A stretch of DNA of 64,000 bases from an uncultured Eubacteriales bacterium (GCA_934728355.1 CAKVEA010000005.1:1-64000), one strand, 5' to 3'. Shown: positions 9,447 to 19,232, counted from the stretch's first letter. Made by a program: numbers and translations. The notes: generated by a model not told the origin, from the letters alone.

Positions 9447-10706
9447 GTGTCGGAGTTAGTGATAGAAGGATCAAGGCGTTTGGACGGTGAAATTAATCTT
9501 CAAGGAGCAAAAAACAGTATACTTCCGATTTTAGCATCTTGCATAATGTGTAAAGGAGAGTGTATAATTCATAATTGTCCGCATATTTCAGATGTTGATG
9601 TAACTATTAAAGTACTTAATTATTTAGGGTGTAAAACTTTTTTTGAAAATGGTACAATTACTGTGGACTCAAGTAATGCCTGTAAAAATGATATACCTGA
9701 TTTTTTAATGAGAGAAATGAGATCTTCAATAATATTTTTGGGTGCTTTGGTTTCTGTTGCTGGAAAGGCAAATCTTTCTCTTCCGGGTGGATGTGAACTT
9801 GGTCCGAGACCAATTGACCTTCATATTGACGGTTTAAGACAAATGGGACTTAATATTATTGAAACTCACGGAGTTTTAAAATGTGAAGCTGTTTCTAAAC
9901 TTAGAGGGTGCAGTATAGCTCTTTCATTCCCCAGTGTTGGCGCTACGGAAAATTTAATTTTGGCAGCTGTTCTTGCTAAAGGAACAACTGTTATAACGAA
10001 TGCTGCTAAAGAGCCTGAAATAATGGACCTTATAAATTTTTTAAATAAATGCGGTGCTAAAATAAGTTGTTTTGAAGGAAGTACTATTACAATAGAAGGG
10101 GTCGACAGGCTTTACCCGACTGAGTATACTATTATATCCGACAGAATAGTAGCAATCACATACATGGCAGCAAGTGCTGTAACTGCCGGAAAGCTGATTT
10201 TAAAAAATGTTTTAGAAGAAACCATAAGTTCGGCAATACCAATTTTTGAAGAAGCAGGGTGTATAATAAAAGTATCTAAAAATGATAACATATTAAAGCT
10301 TGAAGCACCTGCAAGACCTTATTTCAACAGACTTATAAGAACTATGCCGTATCCCGGATTTCCAACCGATGCTCAAGCACCTGTTATGGCTATGACGGCT
10401 ATTGCGGATGGTCGAAGTATGTTTGTTGAAAATATTTTTTCCGATAGATACAAGCATGTAGGAGAGCTTTTAAGGCTCGGTGCCGACATAAAGGTTGAAG
10501 ATAAAGTTGCTATAGTAGACGGAGTTAAAAGGCTTTCAGGAGCAAAAGTAAAAGCAATGGATTTAAGAGGAGCAGCAAGTTTGGTAGTTGCTGGACTTAG
10601 CGCTGAAGGCAAGACAATAATAACTAATTTAAAGCATTTGGATCGTGGATATGAAAAAATAGAAGAAAATTTATGTAATATGGGAGCGAGTGTGAAGAGA
10701 AACTAA
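9447..10706 (+). CDS. murA: UDP-N-acetylglucosamine 1-carboxyvinyltransferase
   Basis: 419 residues. It transfers enolpyruvate from PEP to UDP-GlcNAc, the first committed step of peptidoglycan synthesis, in the cytoplasm. INLQGAKNSILPIL near the N-terminus is the EPSP-synthase-fold signature. GGCELGPRPIDLH carries the catalytic cysteine that fosfomycin attacks, and FSDRYKHVGEL lies near the C-terminus. I chose GTG at 9447 because GAGGGGTG sits about ten bases upstream and the protein then begins MSELVIEG like other MurA proteins; an in-frame GTG at 9435 overlaps that binding site. The next gene, divIB, starts three bases after the stop. Confidence 0.96.
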   Translation: MSELVIEGSRRLDGEINLQGAKNSILPILASCIMCKGECIIHNCPHISDVDVTIKVLNYLGCKTFFENGTITVDSSNACKNDIPDFLMREMRSSIIFLGALVSVAGKANLSLPGGCELGPRPIDLHIDGLRQMGLNIIETHGVLKCEAVSKLRGCSIALSFPSVGATENLILAAVLAKGTTVITNAAKEPEIMDLINFLNKCGAKISCFEGSTITIEGVDRLYPTEYTIISDRIVAITYMAASAVTAGKLILKNVLEETISSAIPIFEEAGCIIKVSKNDNILKLEAPARPYFNRLIRTMPYPGFPTDAQAPVMAMTAIADGRSMFVENIFSDRYKHVGELLRLGADIKVEDKVAIVDGVKRLSGAKVKAMDLRGAASLVVAGLSAEGKTIITNLKHLDRGYEKIEENLCNMGASVKRN

Positions 10707-10708
10707 AA

Positions 10709-11494
10709 ATGAACAAAAAAACAGATGCAAGAAAGAAAAAAGCTGTTAAAAGACGAAAAAGAAAAATGATTCTAAACAGAATCGCAATAATTCTTTTTTT
10801 ATTAACTTTAATAGGAGCTGTGGGGTTTGGCATTTTTAAATTAATCAGTAGTGTTTTTGCAGTTAAAAATATATATGCTCAAAATACGGTTTATTATGAT
10901 AAAGAAGACATAATAGAGGCCAGTGGAATAAATAACGGTGATAATTTGCTTTTTTTAAATACTTCGGATATTGAATTTAGGATATATAAAAAATTACCTT
11001 ACATAAGCTCTTCAAAAGTAATCAAATTATTTCCTGATAAAATCAAAATAGAAACAAAAACTTCAAGTCCGATGTATGCAATTTGCCATGAAAATGTGTA
11101 TTTCTTTTTTGATTCAGATCATAAATTTCTTGAAAATAAAGAACAAATGGTTCCGGAAATTCCGGTGATTAAAGGAATAAATTTTTCTGTTTCCGAAGGA
11201 AGTAAAGCTGTTTATGAGGATCCGGAATCGGCGGAAATAATTTTACTTGTTATAAATGCTTTTAAAAATAACCTTTTATCTTTAGAAGAAATTGACCTTT
11301 CAGATAAAAATAATATAATTGCTTTATATGATAACAGAATAAGAATAATACTCGGAAGCAAAGAAGATATTGACTACAAAATTCTTACAGCTCACGAGCT
11401 TATTTCAGGGAAAATAGGCTCAGAAGAAAGAGGTACTCTTGATCTTAGTAAATTAAAAGAAAACAATAAATCTTATTTTACACCTGAAGAATAA
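10709..11494 (+). CDS. divIB: Cell division protein DivIB/FtsQ
   Basis: 261 residues with a Lys/Arg-rich cytoplasmic tail (about 1-25), one membrane segment (about 26-50), then an extracellular POTRA-like region (VKNIYAQNTVYYDKEDIIEASGI...GDNLLFLN) and a beta domain. This is the FtsQ/DivIB layout. The protein scaffolds FtsL-DivIC and the septal peptidoglycan synthase at the division site. The link to murA is a common Gram-positive arrangement. The intergenic gap is two bases, so translational coupling is likely. Confidence 0.9.
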   Translation: MNKKTDARKKKAVKRRKRKMILNRIAIILFLLTLIGAVGFGIFKLISSVFAVKNIYAQNTVYYDKEDIIEASGINNGDNLLFLNTSDIEFRIYKKLPYISSSKVIKLFPDKIKIETKTSSPMYAICHENVYFFFDSDHKFLENKEQMVPEIPVIKGINFSVSEGSKAVYEDPESAEIILLVINAFKNNLLSLEEIDLSDKNNIIALYDNRIRIILGSKEDIDYKILTAHELISGKIGSEERGTLDLSKLKENNKSYFTPEE

Positions 11495-11507
11495 TAGAAA
11501 TGAGGTA

Positions 11508-12761
11508 TTGAAAATTTTTAAATTCAGTAAAAAAACAGAAGAAATATCAAACAAAGCAATTAAGCTTTGTAAGGAAAAATTTGAAGAAATAGAAAAAGTA
11601 AAAGAATTTAATTGCCAGAAAGTTTTAAATATGTTCATGAAAGTTGGCGTAAGCGAAAGTCATTTCGTACCAACTACCGGTTATGGTTATAACGACAGAG
11701 GTAGAGAAAAACTGGATGAACTTTTTGCAGCTGTTTTTAAAACAGAAAGTGCATTGGTACGACAAGGATTTTTAAGCGGTACACATACACTTAGCACTGC
11801 TCTTTTTGGAATTTTGCGTCCGGGAGATAAAATTTTAAGTGTAACAGGTGACCTTTATGACACTATGAAGGATGTTATTGAAGGTGAAAACTGCGGATCT
11901 TTAAAGGATTTTGGAATAAAGTTCGAGTACATAAATGAAGAAATAGGATCGTCGGATTACTTTAAAGCTCTAAAAAATAAACTTAAAGATAATTTTAAAG
12001 CAATTTATATTCAAAGGTCTCGTGGATATTCTTTAAGAAAATCTTTGCGTATTGAAGAAATAGAGAAAATAATTTCGTTTTCAAAAGAAAATTGTCCGGG
12101 TATTATAGCTGTAGTTGATAATTGTTACGGAGAATTTGTTCAAGAAAAAGAACCTTCAGAAGTAGGAGCAGATTTAATTATAGGATCGCTTATTAAAAAT
12201 CCTGGTGGATCAATAGCTTGCAGCGGTGGATATATAGCAGGAAAAAATGACCTTGTCGAACTTTGTGCTCACAGGTTTAGTGCTCCCGGAATAGGAAAGG
12301 AAATAGGAGCAAATCTAACAGGAAATAGGGATATTTTTATGGGCATATATAATGCGGCAACCGTTGTTGCGGAAGCTTTAAAAACCGCTACTTTTGCTGC
12401 CGCAGTCTTTGAACTCTTGGGATATGAAGTTTTCCCGAAATATTTTGAAAACAGAGCGGATATTGTCCAGTCTGTAGTTTTAAAAAATGAAAAAAATCTT
12501 ATTTCATTTTGCCAAGGTATTCAGTCCGGATCACCTATTGATTCTTTTGTTGTTCCTGAGCCTTGGGATATGCCTGGTTATGAAAATAAAGTTATTATGG
12601 CAGCAGGGAATTTTATTTCAGGGTCTTCCATAGAACTTTCTGCAGACGGACCTTTAAGAGAGCCTTATGCAGTTTGGCTTCAAGGAGGAACATGTTTTTA
12701 TTGTGCAAAAATAGGAATTATGAAAGCTGCCGAGAAAATTATTGAAAATAAAATAATTTAA
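11508..12761 (+). CDS. Methionine gamma-lyase-like PLP enzyme (YnbB / aluminium-resistance family)
   Basis: 417 residues. The family (PF06838-type) is a fold-type I PLP enzyme related to Cys/Met metabolism lyases. Visible signatures are ALVRQGFLSGTHTLSTALFGILRPGD, VVDNCYGEF for the cofactor-ring aspartate, and GADLIIGSLIKNPGGSIACSGGY with the probable PLP lysine in SLIKNPGG. The substrate in this family is not settled. The start is TTG with GAGG just upstream. It sits between divIB and yabP and is probably part of the same transcription unit. Confidence 0.88.
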   Translation: MKIFKFSKKTEEISNKAIKLCKEKFEEIEKVKEFNCQKVLNMFMKVGVSESHFVPTTGYGYNDRGREKLDELFAAVFKTESALVRQGFLSGTHTLSTALFGILRPGDKILSVTGDLYDTMKDVIEGENCGSLKDFGIKFEYINEEIGSSDYFKALKNKLKDNFKAIYIQRSRGYSLRKSLRIEEIEKIISFSKENCPGIIAVVDNCYGEFVQEKEPSEVGADLIIGSLIKNPGGSIACSGGYIAGKNDLVELCAHRFSAPGIGKEIGANLTGNRDIFMGIYNAATVVAEALKTATFAAAVFELLGYEVFPKYFENRADIVQSVVLKNEKNLISFCQGIQSGSPIDSFVVPEPWDMPGYENKVIMAAGNFISGSSIELSADGPLREPYAVWLQGGTCFYCAKIGIMKAAEKIIENKII

Positions 12762-12832
12762 AATGTACTATTTTACTCCTGTGAGTTCATAAATATTTTT
12801 AAGTTTCTGAATTCTTTTGGAGGTAGATAGTA

Positions 12833-13132
12833 ATGAATAACTCAACTGTTTTGAAAGAAGAAAAAACAAAAATACCTCATAACTTAATATTAGAGGACAG
12901 GAAAAAGTTGGTTGTAAATGCCGTAACTGCGGTTGACAATTTTGATGATAAATCCATAAATGCTATGACGACTTTAGGAGAGCTTGAAATAAAAGGAGAA
13001 AACTTAAATATTAAAAAACTAAATCTTGAACTTGGAGATTTAGAAATAGAAGGAAAAATTTCGTCTCTCATTTATAAAGAAAAAAAGTCTGATTGTTCAT
13101 CGGAAGGATTTTTATCAAAATTATTTAAGTAA
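12833..13132 (+). CDS. yabP: Sporulation protein YabP
   Basis: 99 residues matching YabP/YqfC small proteins: an N-terminal NLILEDRKKLVVNAVTAVDNFDDKSI segment, then alternating GELEIKGENLNIKKLNLELGDLEIEG beta strands. YabP is needed for spore cortex formation in Bacillus and is made in the mother cell under sigma-E. TTTTGGAGGTAG precedes the ATG. It is followed directly by yabQ, as in Bacillus and most Clostridia. It is the clearest sign that this lineage has sporulation genes. Confidence 0.9.
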   Translation: MNNSTVLKEEKTKIPHNLILEDRKKLVVNAVTAVDNFDDKSINAMTTLGELEIKGENLNIKKLNLELGDLEIEGKISSLIYKEKKSDCSSEGFLSKLFK

Positions 13133-13143
13133 GGTGGATGTTT

Positions 13144-13527
13144 TTGCAGCAATCAATTTCCTCTCAAATTTTTATTTTCCTGTTTTCGCTGATATTAGGC
13201 CTGATGTTGGGAATAATTTATGATGTATTCCGAATTGTAAGAATGATAATAAATTCAAAAAACATAGCTGTATTTATTCAAGATGTGCTTTATTTTATCA
13301 TAAGTGGAATAATAACTTTTATTTTTGTCTTAGGAGTTAATAGCGGAGATTCAAGGTTTTATATTCTTGCAGGAGAAGGCATCGGTTGGATAATTTATCA
13401 TATTACCCTTGGGGATATTATATACAAATATTCAAGTAAAATAGTTTTGAGTATAAAATTCAAAATAAGAACTTTGAGAAAAAAGTTTTTTTTGAAGTTT
13501 TCAAAAAAACATGGCAAAAATAAATAA
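13144..13527 (+). CDS. yabQ: Spore cortex protein YabQ
   Basis: 127 residues, an integral membrane protein with about three hydrophobic segments (SSQIFIFLFSLILGLMLGIIYD, DVLYFIISGIITFIFVLG, GEGIGWIIYHITLG) and a basic C-terminal tail. This matches YabQ, a mother-cell outer forespore membrane protein needed for cortex synthesis. I prefer TTG at 13144, six bases after AAGGTGG. The ATG at 13138 abuts that binding site and would add two residues. The stop of yabP and this binding site overlap, so the pair is coupled. Confidence 0.87.
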   Translation: MQQSISSQIFIFLFSLILGLMLGIIYDVFRIVRMIINSKNIAVFIQDVLYFIISGIITFIFVLGVNSGDSRFYILAGEGIGWIIYHITLGDIIYKYSSKIVLSIKFKIRTLRKKFFLKFSKKHGKNK

Positions 13528-13671
13528 TTTAAAACTTAAAAATTGTCATTATTGATGTTTTTTAAATAAAAAATAAAAAACACTTGAATTTCAACTCCAT
13601 AGCATACATAATTAAATATGATGATGTTTTAATATATCAAAAAAATTGGTGCGTGGGGAAGAAAGTCATTT

Positions 13672-13938
13672 ATGAAACTAAGTATTAAGCATAAAGGAAT
13701 TTTTATTTTCAGATTAGTTTTGGTTTTGATACTTCTTTATGTTGTTTCTTTGTTTGTGATTCAATTTGTAAAAATAAAAAATAAAAAAGATGAAATAAGA
13801 AATATTGAACAACAGATACAAATTGAAAAAAATAAAACAGACGAAATTTCAAATATGCTTGACCAAGACGATAATTCTGAAAAGGCTGAAGATGTTCCGC
13901 ACCGTGGCACAAGGGTATATGAAAATGTGGTTCGATAA
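13672..13938 (+). CDS. divIC: Septum formation initiator DivIC/FtsB
   Basis: 88 residues: a short basic N-terminus, one membrane segment (about 10-33), a coiled-coil heptad region (KIKNKKDEIRNIEQQIQIEK) and a short tail with a PHRGTRVYE-like segment. DivIC pairs with FtsL and DivIB in the divisome. The position between yabQ and an S1 protein matches the Bacillus yabP-yabQ-divIC-yabR order. A possible promoter TTGAAT-N17-CATAAT lies at 13584-13612. Confidence 0.87.
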   Translation: MKLSIKHKGIFIFRLVLVLILLYVVSLFVIQFVKIKNKKDEIRNIEQQIQIEKNKTDEISNMLDQDDNSEKAEDVPHRGTRVYENVVR

Positions 13939-13965
13939 ATAATTAAAGGAGGAAGTTTTTTTTTT

Positions 13966-14367
13966 ATGCAACTTGAAGTAGGAGCAATAATGAGTGGAAG
14001 GGTTAAAAGTATTACTAAATTTGGTGCATTTGTGGAACTTGAAAACAAAAAGACTGGTTTAGTCCATATTTCCGAGATATCCGATGAGTTTGTAAAAGAA
14101 GTGAAGGATCATTTAAAAGAAGGCCAGGAAGTTAAAGTTAAAATTATTGGTATTTCTAAAGAAGGTAAAATAGAACTTTCAATAAAGAAAGTTAATGAAA
14201 AACCTGAAGATGCAATAAAACGCGAAGAAATGAAGAAAAAAATATCTGCAAGTAAATTTGAAGATATGATGAACAAATTTAAAAGATTAAGTGATGACAA
14301 GCTTTTAGATTTTAAAAAGAAATCCGAACCAAGAAAAAATAAGTCTTCACATAAAAACGGAATTTAG
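13966..14367 (+). CDS. S1 RNA-binding domain protein (YabR-like)
   Basis: 133 residues. Residues 1-75 form a single S1 OB-fold: VGAIMSGRVKSITKFGAFVELE, GLVHISEISDEFV and VKVKIIGISKEGKIELSIK. The rest is a Lys-rich helical tail. B. subtilis YabR and related general stress protein 13 have this structure and bind RNA or ribosomes. AAAGGAGGAAG lies upstream of the ATG, a strong site. It closes the yabP-to-yabR block. Confidence 0.88.
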   Translation: MQLEVGAIMSGRVKSITKFGAFVELENKKTGLVHISEISDEFVKEVKDHLKEGQEVKVKIIGISKEGKIELSIKKVNEKPEDAIKREEMKKKISASKFEDMMNKFKRLSDDKLLDFKKKSEPRKNKSSHKNGI

Positions 14368-14440
14368 TGCTAAAATATGAACTGATTTTTAGTTAATCGA
14401 GGGCAACATGTATAAATGCATGATGCTCCGATTATTTTTG

Positions 14441-14469
14441 TTGTAAATGAGTTGCCGGAGGTGTAAAAT
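14441..14469 (+). promoter_or_regulatory. Probable promoter for dapF-pyrG-dapL
   Basis: TTGTAA (14441-14446), 17 nt, TAAAAT (14464-14469), 31 bases before dapF. An inverted pair GGCAAC (14402) and GTTGCC (14451) surrounds and overlaps the spacer and could be an operator or an upstream hairpin; nothing more can be said of it. Confidence 0.5.
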
Positions 14470-14499
14470 TATATATATGAAACTTTATGGAGGTCACAG

Positions 14500-15342
14500 A
14501 TGAAAATTAAATTTACTAAAATGCATGGTTGCGGTAATGATTATGTTTATATTAACTGTTTCAATCAAGCTTTTTCTGAACCTGAAAAGTTAAGTGTTTG
14601 TTTGTCAGACAGACGCAAAAGTATTGGTGGAGACGGTATAATTTTAATAGAGCCTTCGAATATTGCGGATGCAAAAATGAGAATTTTTAATAAAGATGGC
14701 AGCGAAGGAAAAATGTGTGGAAATGGAGTACGGTGCGTTGCAAAATATCTTTATGACAGCGGAATGTGCAAAAATCAGAAAGATATTAAAATTGAAACTC
14801 TTTCAGGGGTTAAAACCCTTGAAATTATAGAAGATTCAGGTAATGAAGCAGTTGTTAAAGTAAATATGGGAAAACCCAGTCTCAAACCTTCGGATATACC
14901 TGTTATTATCGACAAAGAAAAAGTGGTGAATGAATCTGTTTCTTTTGGAGGAACAAAGTATAATATTACTTGTGTTTCAGTAGGAAATCCGCACTGTGTA
15001 ATATTTTTGGATGAGATTTACTCAGTGAATATAAGAGAAATAGGATCAAAACTTTCGTCTAGCAATATGTTCCCGGAAGGAGTAAATGTTGAATTTGCCA
15101 GTGTTATGGATAAAAATAATATAGCTATGAGAGTTTGGGAACGAGGAAGCGGAGAAACACTTGCATGCGGAAGCGGAGCATGTGCAAGTGTAGTAGCTGC
15201 TGCAGAGAACGGATTTTGCGACAGGGAAAGCGACGTAAACGTTCACCTGCGCGGAGGAAAATTGAAAGTAAACTATGGAAAAGAGAATGTGTTCTTAATA
15301 GGAAATGCTATAAAAGTTTTTGAAGGAGAGATTGAAATATGA
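14500..15342 (+). CDS. dapF: Diaminopimelate epimerase
   Basis: 280 residues, the usual length. It interconverts LL- and meso-diaminopimelate for lysine and peptidoglycan. Both catalytic cysteines are visible, in GKMCGNGVRC (about residue 72) and in ETLACGSGACA (about residue 225). FTKMHGCGNDYVYI at the start and GNPHCVIF mid-protein are family signatures. ATGGAGGTCACAG precedes the ATG. Its TGA stop overlaps the pyrG ATG by four bases. The link with dapL two genes later fits a shared DAP pathway in which DapL makes LL-DAP and DapF epimerises it. Confidence 0.96.
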   Translation: MKIKFTKMHGCGNDYVYINCFNQAFSEPEKLSVCLSDRRKSIGGDGIILIEPSNIADAKMRIFNKDGSEGKMCGNGVRCVAKYLYDSGMCKNQKDIKIETLSGVKTLEIIEDSGNEAVVKVNMGKPSLKPSDIPVIIDKEKVVNESVSFGGTKYNITCVSVGNPHCVIFLDEIYSVNIREIGSKLSSSNMFPEGVNVEFASVMDKNNIAMRVWERGSGETLACGSGACASVVAAAENGFCDRESDVNVHLRGGKLKVNYGKENVFLIGNAIKVFEGEIEI

Positions 15343-16961
15343 TTAAATATGTTTTTGTAACGGGAGGAGTGGTTTCAGGCCTGGGAAAGGGTATAACTGC
15401 AGCATCTCTTGGCAGGCTTTTAAAGTCAAGGGGTCTTAAAGTTACTGCTCAAAAACTTGATCCTTATATAAATGTTGACCCTGGAACAATGAGTCCATAT
15501 CAGCACGGTGAGGTATTTGTTACCGAAGATGGTGCAGAAACAGATCTTGATTTAGGGCATTATGAAAGATTTATAGACGAGAATTTAAATAAGTACTCAA
15601 ATTTAACAACTGGTAAAGTATATTGGAATGTACTTAATAAAGAAAGAAGAGGAGAATATCTGGGTGAAACTATTCAGGTAATTCCTCATATAACAAATGA
15701 AATAAAAAAGTTTATTTATTCTGTAGGAGAAAAATCCTGTGCAGATGTAGTAATAACTGAAATCGGAGGGACCACCGGAGATATAGAAAGTCAACCTTTC
15801 TTAGAAGCTATACGTCAGATTTCAATAGAAGTAGGAAAGGAAAATTGTCTTTTTATCCATGTTACCTTAGTGCCTTACATTTCAGGTTCAGGAGAGTATA
15901 AATCAAAGCCCACGCAACATTCGGTTAAAGAACTTAGATCTATGGGAATAAATCCGGATATTGTTGTTGCAAGATGTACACAATCTCTTACAGAAAGTAT
16001 AAGAGAAAAAATTTCTCTTTTTTGCAATATCAAACCTGATTGTGTAATTGAAAATACAGATACTCAATCGCTTTATTATGTTCCTTCAATGCTTGAAAAA
16101 AGTAATTTTTCAAATATAGTTTGCAGAGAACTTGGAATAAAATCCGAAAAATGTGATATGACCCAGTGGAACAAAATGCTCGAAAGGATCAACAGCCGTA
16201 CCAAAAATGTTAAAATAGCCTTAGTAGGTAAATATGTTCAGCTTCATGATGCATACTTGTCAGTAGCCGAAGCTCTTCAACACGGCGGGTTTGAAACGTC
16301 AACAAATGTTGAAATAAAATGGGTAGATTCAGAATTGGTGACTCAGTACACAGTTAAAGATTTACTCGGAGATTGTCAAGGAATTTTAGTTCCCGGAGGA
16401 TTTGGATCAAGGGGAATAGAGGGAAAAATTGCGGCTATCAGATATGCAAGAGAAAATAATGTTCCTTTCCTTGGAATTTGTCTTGGAATGCAAGCTGCGG
16501 TAATTGAGTTTGCGCGAAATGTTTTAATGATTTCAGATGCTCATTCAAGCGAATTTTCTGAAACGGAAAATTGTGTAATAAATATAATGGATGACCAAAG
16601 AGAACAACGTCAAAAAGGCGGAACAATGCGTTTGGGAGCTTATCCTTGTAAAGTAATAGAAAATTCTATGATGTATAAATGTTACGGAAAATCAGAGGTA
16701 AGCGAAAGACATAGACACAGATACGAGTTTAATAATAAATACAGAGATATTTTCAAAGAGAATGGTATGTGTATAAGCGGTATGTCTCCTAACGGAGTTT
16801 TGGTAGAAGCTGTAGAAATTCCTTCAAATGATTTTTTCATAGGTGTTCAATATCATCCCGAATTTAAAAGCAGACCTAACCATGCACATCCTCTTTTCAG
16901 AGAATTTGTAAGAGCTTCAGGAAATTACATTTGTAGCAGCGGAGTGAAAAATAATGCTTAA
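15339..16961 (+). CDS. pyrG: CTP synthase
   Basis: 540 residues, full length. It makes CTP from UTP, ATP and glutamine. The N-terminal synthase domain begins KYVFVTGGVVSGLGKGITAAS, with the P-loop-like GGVVSGLGKG. The C-terminal glutaminase domain has GFGSRGIEGKIAA and FLGICLGMQ with the nucleophilic cysteine, and YHPEFKSRP with the catalytic His and Glu. The ATG overlaps the dapF stop by four bases and its own end overlaps dapL by eight bases, so the three are translationally coupled. Confidence 0.97.
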   Translation: MIKYVFVTGGVVSGLGKGITAASLGRLLKSRGLKVTAQKLDPYINVDPGTMSPYQHGEVFVTEDGAETDLDLGHYERFIDENLNKYSNLTTGKVYWNVLNKERRGEYLGETIQVIPHITNEIKKFIYSVGEKSCADVVITEIGGTTGDIESQPFLEAIRQISIEVGKENCLFIHVTLVPYISGSGEYKSKPTQHSVKELRSMGINPDIVVARCTQSLTESIREKISLFCNIKPDCVIENTDTQSLYYVPSMLEKSNFSNIVCRELGIKSEKCDMTQWNKMLERINSRTKNVKIALVGKYVQLHDAYLSVAEALQHGGFETSTNVEIKWVDSELVTQYTVKDLLGDCQGILVPGGFGSRGIEGKIAAIRYARENNVPFLGICLGMQAAVIEFARNVLMISDAHSSEFSETENCVINIMDDQREQRQKGGTMRLGAYPCKVIENSMMYKCYGKSEVSERHRHRYEFNNKYRDIFKENGMCISGMSPNGVLVEAVEIPSNDFFIGVQYHPEFKSRPNHAHPLFREFVRASGNYICSSGVKNNA

Positions 16962-18135
16962 TTTAAATCATAATTTTGAGAATCTTAAAAAAAATTATTT
17001 ATTTGTTGATATTCAAAAGCGAACAGAAAATTATTTGAAAGAGAATCCTAATGCTCACATTATAAAAATGGGTATAGGAGATGTTACTTTACCTATTTCT
17101 CAATGCGTTTCGAATGCTATGAAAAATGCTTGCAGTGAAATGGAAAATGAAAAAACTTTTAAAGGATATGGCCCTTATGAAGGATATGATTTTTTAAAAA
17201 ATGCCATATGCAGTCATTATTTTGATGATTTTGGTGTTAAATTAAATCTAAATGAGATTTATGTTTCGGATGGTGCAAAAAGTGATGCCTCAAATATACT
17301 TGATATATTTTCGTCTGATTCAACTGTTATGATAGCAGACCCTGTTTATCCTGTTTATTTTGATTCAGGTATCATAAGAGGAAATAAAATTAAAATTATT
17401 AATGCTACAAAAGAAAATAATTTTCTTCCTCTTCCAAAAGAAAGAGCTGATATAATTTATCTTTGTTCACCGAACAATCCTACAGGAGCGGTGTACGACA
17501 AAGAAAAATTGAAAATTTGGGTTGATTTTGCTCTCGAAAATGAAAGTTTAATAATTTTTGATGCAGCTTATGAATCTTTCATAAGTGATGAAAGTTTGCC
17601 AAGGAGCATATTTGAAATTGAAGGTGCGAGAAATTGTGCTGTGGAACTTTGTTCATTTTCTAAGTCGGCAGGTTTTACAGGTGTGAGATGTGCTTATATG
17701 GTTATCCCGAATGAGCTTGTGGTAAATGGTAAAAAAATAGGTGATATTTGGCTTAGACGTCAATCAATTAAATTTAATGGTGTTTCATATATAACTCAAA
17801 GAGGAGCACAAGCCTCTTTATCTAAGGAAGGAAAAGCAGAAGTCTTAAAATCCATAAACTACTATAAAAGAAATGCAAAGTTAATTTCCGATACTCTTTG
17901 CAGTTTAGGAATTTGGAATTGCGGAGGAGATAATTCTCCTTATATCTGGATGCAAACACCAAATAATATGAAGTCTTGGGATTTCTTCGATATACTTCTT
18001 AAAAATGCCGATATCGTAAGTACACCCGGCGTTGGATTTGGAGAATGTGGTGAAGGTTTTATGAGACTCTCTTCTTTTAATTCATATAAAAACACTTTAA
18101 TTGCTTCAGAAAGATTAAAAAATTTAAAATTTTAA
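16954..18135 (+). CDS. dapL: LL-diaminopimelate aminotransferase
   Basis: 393 residues, a class I/II fold-type I PLP aminotransferase. It converts tetrahydrodipicolinate and glutamate to LL-DAP in one step, bypassing the succinylase and acetylase routes. Family features are IIKMGIGDVTLPI near the N-terminus, YLCSPNNPTGAVYDKEKL, IIFDAAYESFI and LCSFSKSAGFTGVRCAY with the PLP lysine. The partner DapF lies two genes upstream, which supports LL-DAP as product over a generic aspartate aminotransferase. Confidence 0.92.
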   Translation: MLNLNHNFENLKKNYLFVDIQKRTENYLKENPNAHIIKMGIGDVTLPISQCVSNAMKNACSEMENEKTFKGYGPYEGYDFLKNAICSHYFDDFGVKLNLNEIYVSDGAKSDASNILDIFSSDSTVMIADPVYPVYFDSGIIRGNKIKIINATKENNFLPLPKERADIIYLCSPNNPTGAVYDKEKLKIWVDFALENESLIIFDAAYESFISDESLPRSIFEIEGARNCAVELCSFSKSAGFTGVRCAYMVIPNELVVNGKKIGDIWLRRQSIKFNGVSYITQRGAQASLSKEGKAEVLKSINYYKRNAKLISDTLCSLGIWNCGGDNSPYIWMQTPNNMKSWDFFDILLKNADIVSTPGVGFGECGEGFMRLSSFNSYKNTLIASERLKNLKF

Positions 18136-18173
18136 AAAAATATAAAACATGAAAATATAGGAGGACTAACTAA

Positions 18174-19232
18174 ATGGCATTTGATAAAGAAAAAGCTTTG
18201 GAAACCGCTCTCGGACAAATTGAAAAACAATTTGGAAAAGGTGCTGTTATGAGGCTCGGAAAAAATGAAGCTATGCAAGTAGATGCTATACCGACGGGTT
18301 CTTTGTCTTTAGATATTGCACTTGGAATAGGTGGACTTCCAAGAGGAAGAATTATTGAAATGTATGGTCCTGAATCTTCAGGTAAAACCACTATTGCTCT
18401 TCATTGTATTGCTGAAGGTCAAAAGAATGGCGGATGTGCTGCTTTTATAGACGTCGAACATGCACTTGATCCTGTTTACGCAAAAGCTTTAGGAGTTGAT
18501 GTTGATTCTCTTTTAGTTTCTCAGCCGGATACAGGAGAGCAAGCACTTGAAATAACAGAATCTCTCGTTCGTTCAGGTGCAATTGACGTAATAGTTGTAG
18601 ACTCAGTTGCAGCACTTGTCCCAAGAGCGGAAATTGAAGGCGAAATGGGAGATTCTCATGTTGGACTTCAAGCAAGACTTATGTCTCAAGCTTTAAGAAA
18701 ACTTGCAGGCGCTATTTCAAAATCTAACTGTGTGGCAATATTTATAAATCAGCTTCGTGAAAAAGTCGGAGTGGTATATGGTAATCCTGAAGTAACTCCT
18801 GGAGGTCGTGCTCTTAAATTTTATTCCTCTGTGAGACTTGATATAAGAAAAATAGAAACTCTTAAGTCCGGTGGAGAAGTTATAGGCTCCAGGACAAGAG
18901 CAAAAGTTGTAAAAAATAAAATGGCACCACCATTTAAAGAGGCGGAATTTGATATAATGTACGGTCAAGGAATATCTCGTGAAGGAGAACTTCTAGACTT
19001 AGCAGTTAAGCTCGATGTCATTCAAAAAGCAGGATCTTGGTTTTCTTATAATGATGAAAAACTTGCCCAGGGACGCGATAAAGTCAAAGAGTATTTGAAA
19101 AGTAATTTGGAATTAATGAAGGAAATAGAAGATAAGACTTTAGAGGAATATAGCAAAATGTATACTAAAGACCGCTCCTGCACAAACCCTGAAAACCAAA
19201 ATGAAAACTCTGAAGAAAGCGATGAATTCTAA
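18174..19232 (+). CDS. recA: Recombinase RecA
   Basis: 352 residues. RecA forms filaments on single-stranded DNA, drives strand exchange and triggers LexA cleavage. GPESSGKTTIALH is Walker A, VIVVDSVAALVPRAEIEGEMGD is Walker B with loop L1, and INQLREKVGVVYGNPEVTPGGRALKFYSS covers loop L2. The acidic tail has the usual shape. ATATAGGAGGAC precedes the ATG. recX follows after 11 bases. I did not find a clear LexA box in the 38-base gap upstream. Confidence 0.98.
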   Translation: MAFDKEKALETALGQIEKQFGKGAVMRLGKNEAMQVDAIPTGSLSLDIALGIGGLPRGRIIEMYGPESSGKTTIALHCIAEGQKNGGCAAFIDVEHALDPVYAKALGVDVDSLLVSQPDTGEQALEITESLVRSGAIDVIVVDSVAALVPRAEIEGEMGDSHVGLQARLMSQALRKLAGAISKSNCVAIFINQLREKVGVVYGNPEVTPGGRALKFYSSVRLDIRKIETLKSGGEVIGSRTRAKVVKNKMAPPFKEAEFDIMYGQGISREGELLDLAVKLDVIQKAGSWFSYNDEKLAQGRDKVKEYLKSNLELMKEIEDKTLEEYSKMYTKDRSCTNPENQNENSEESDEF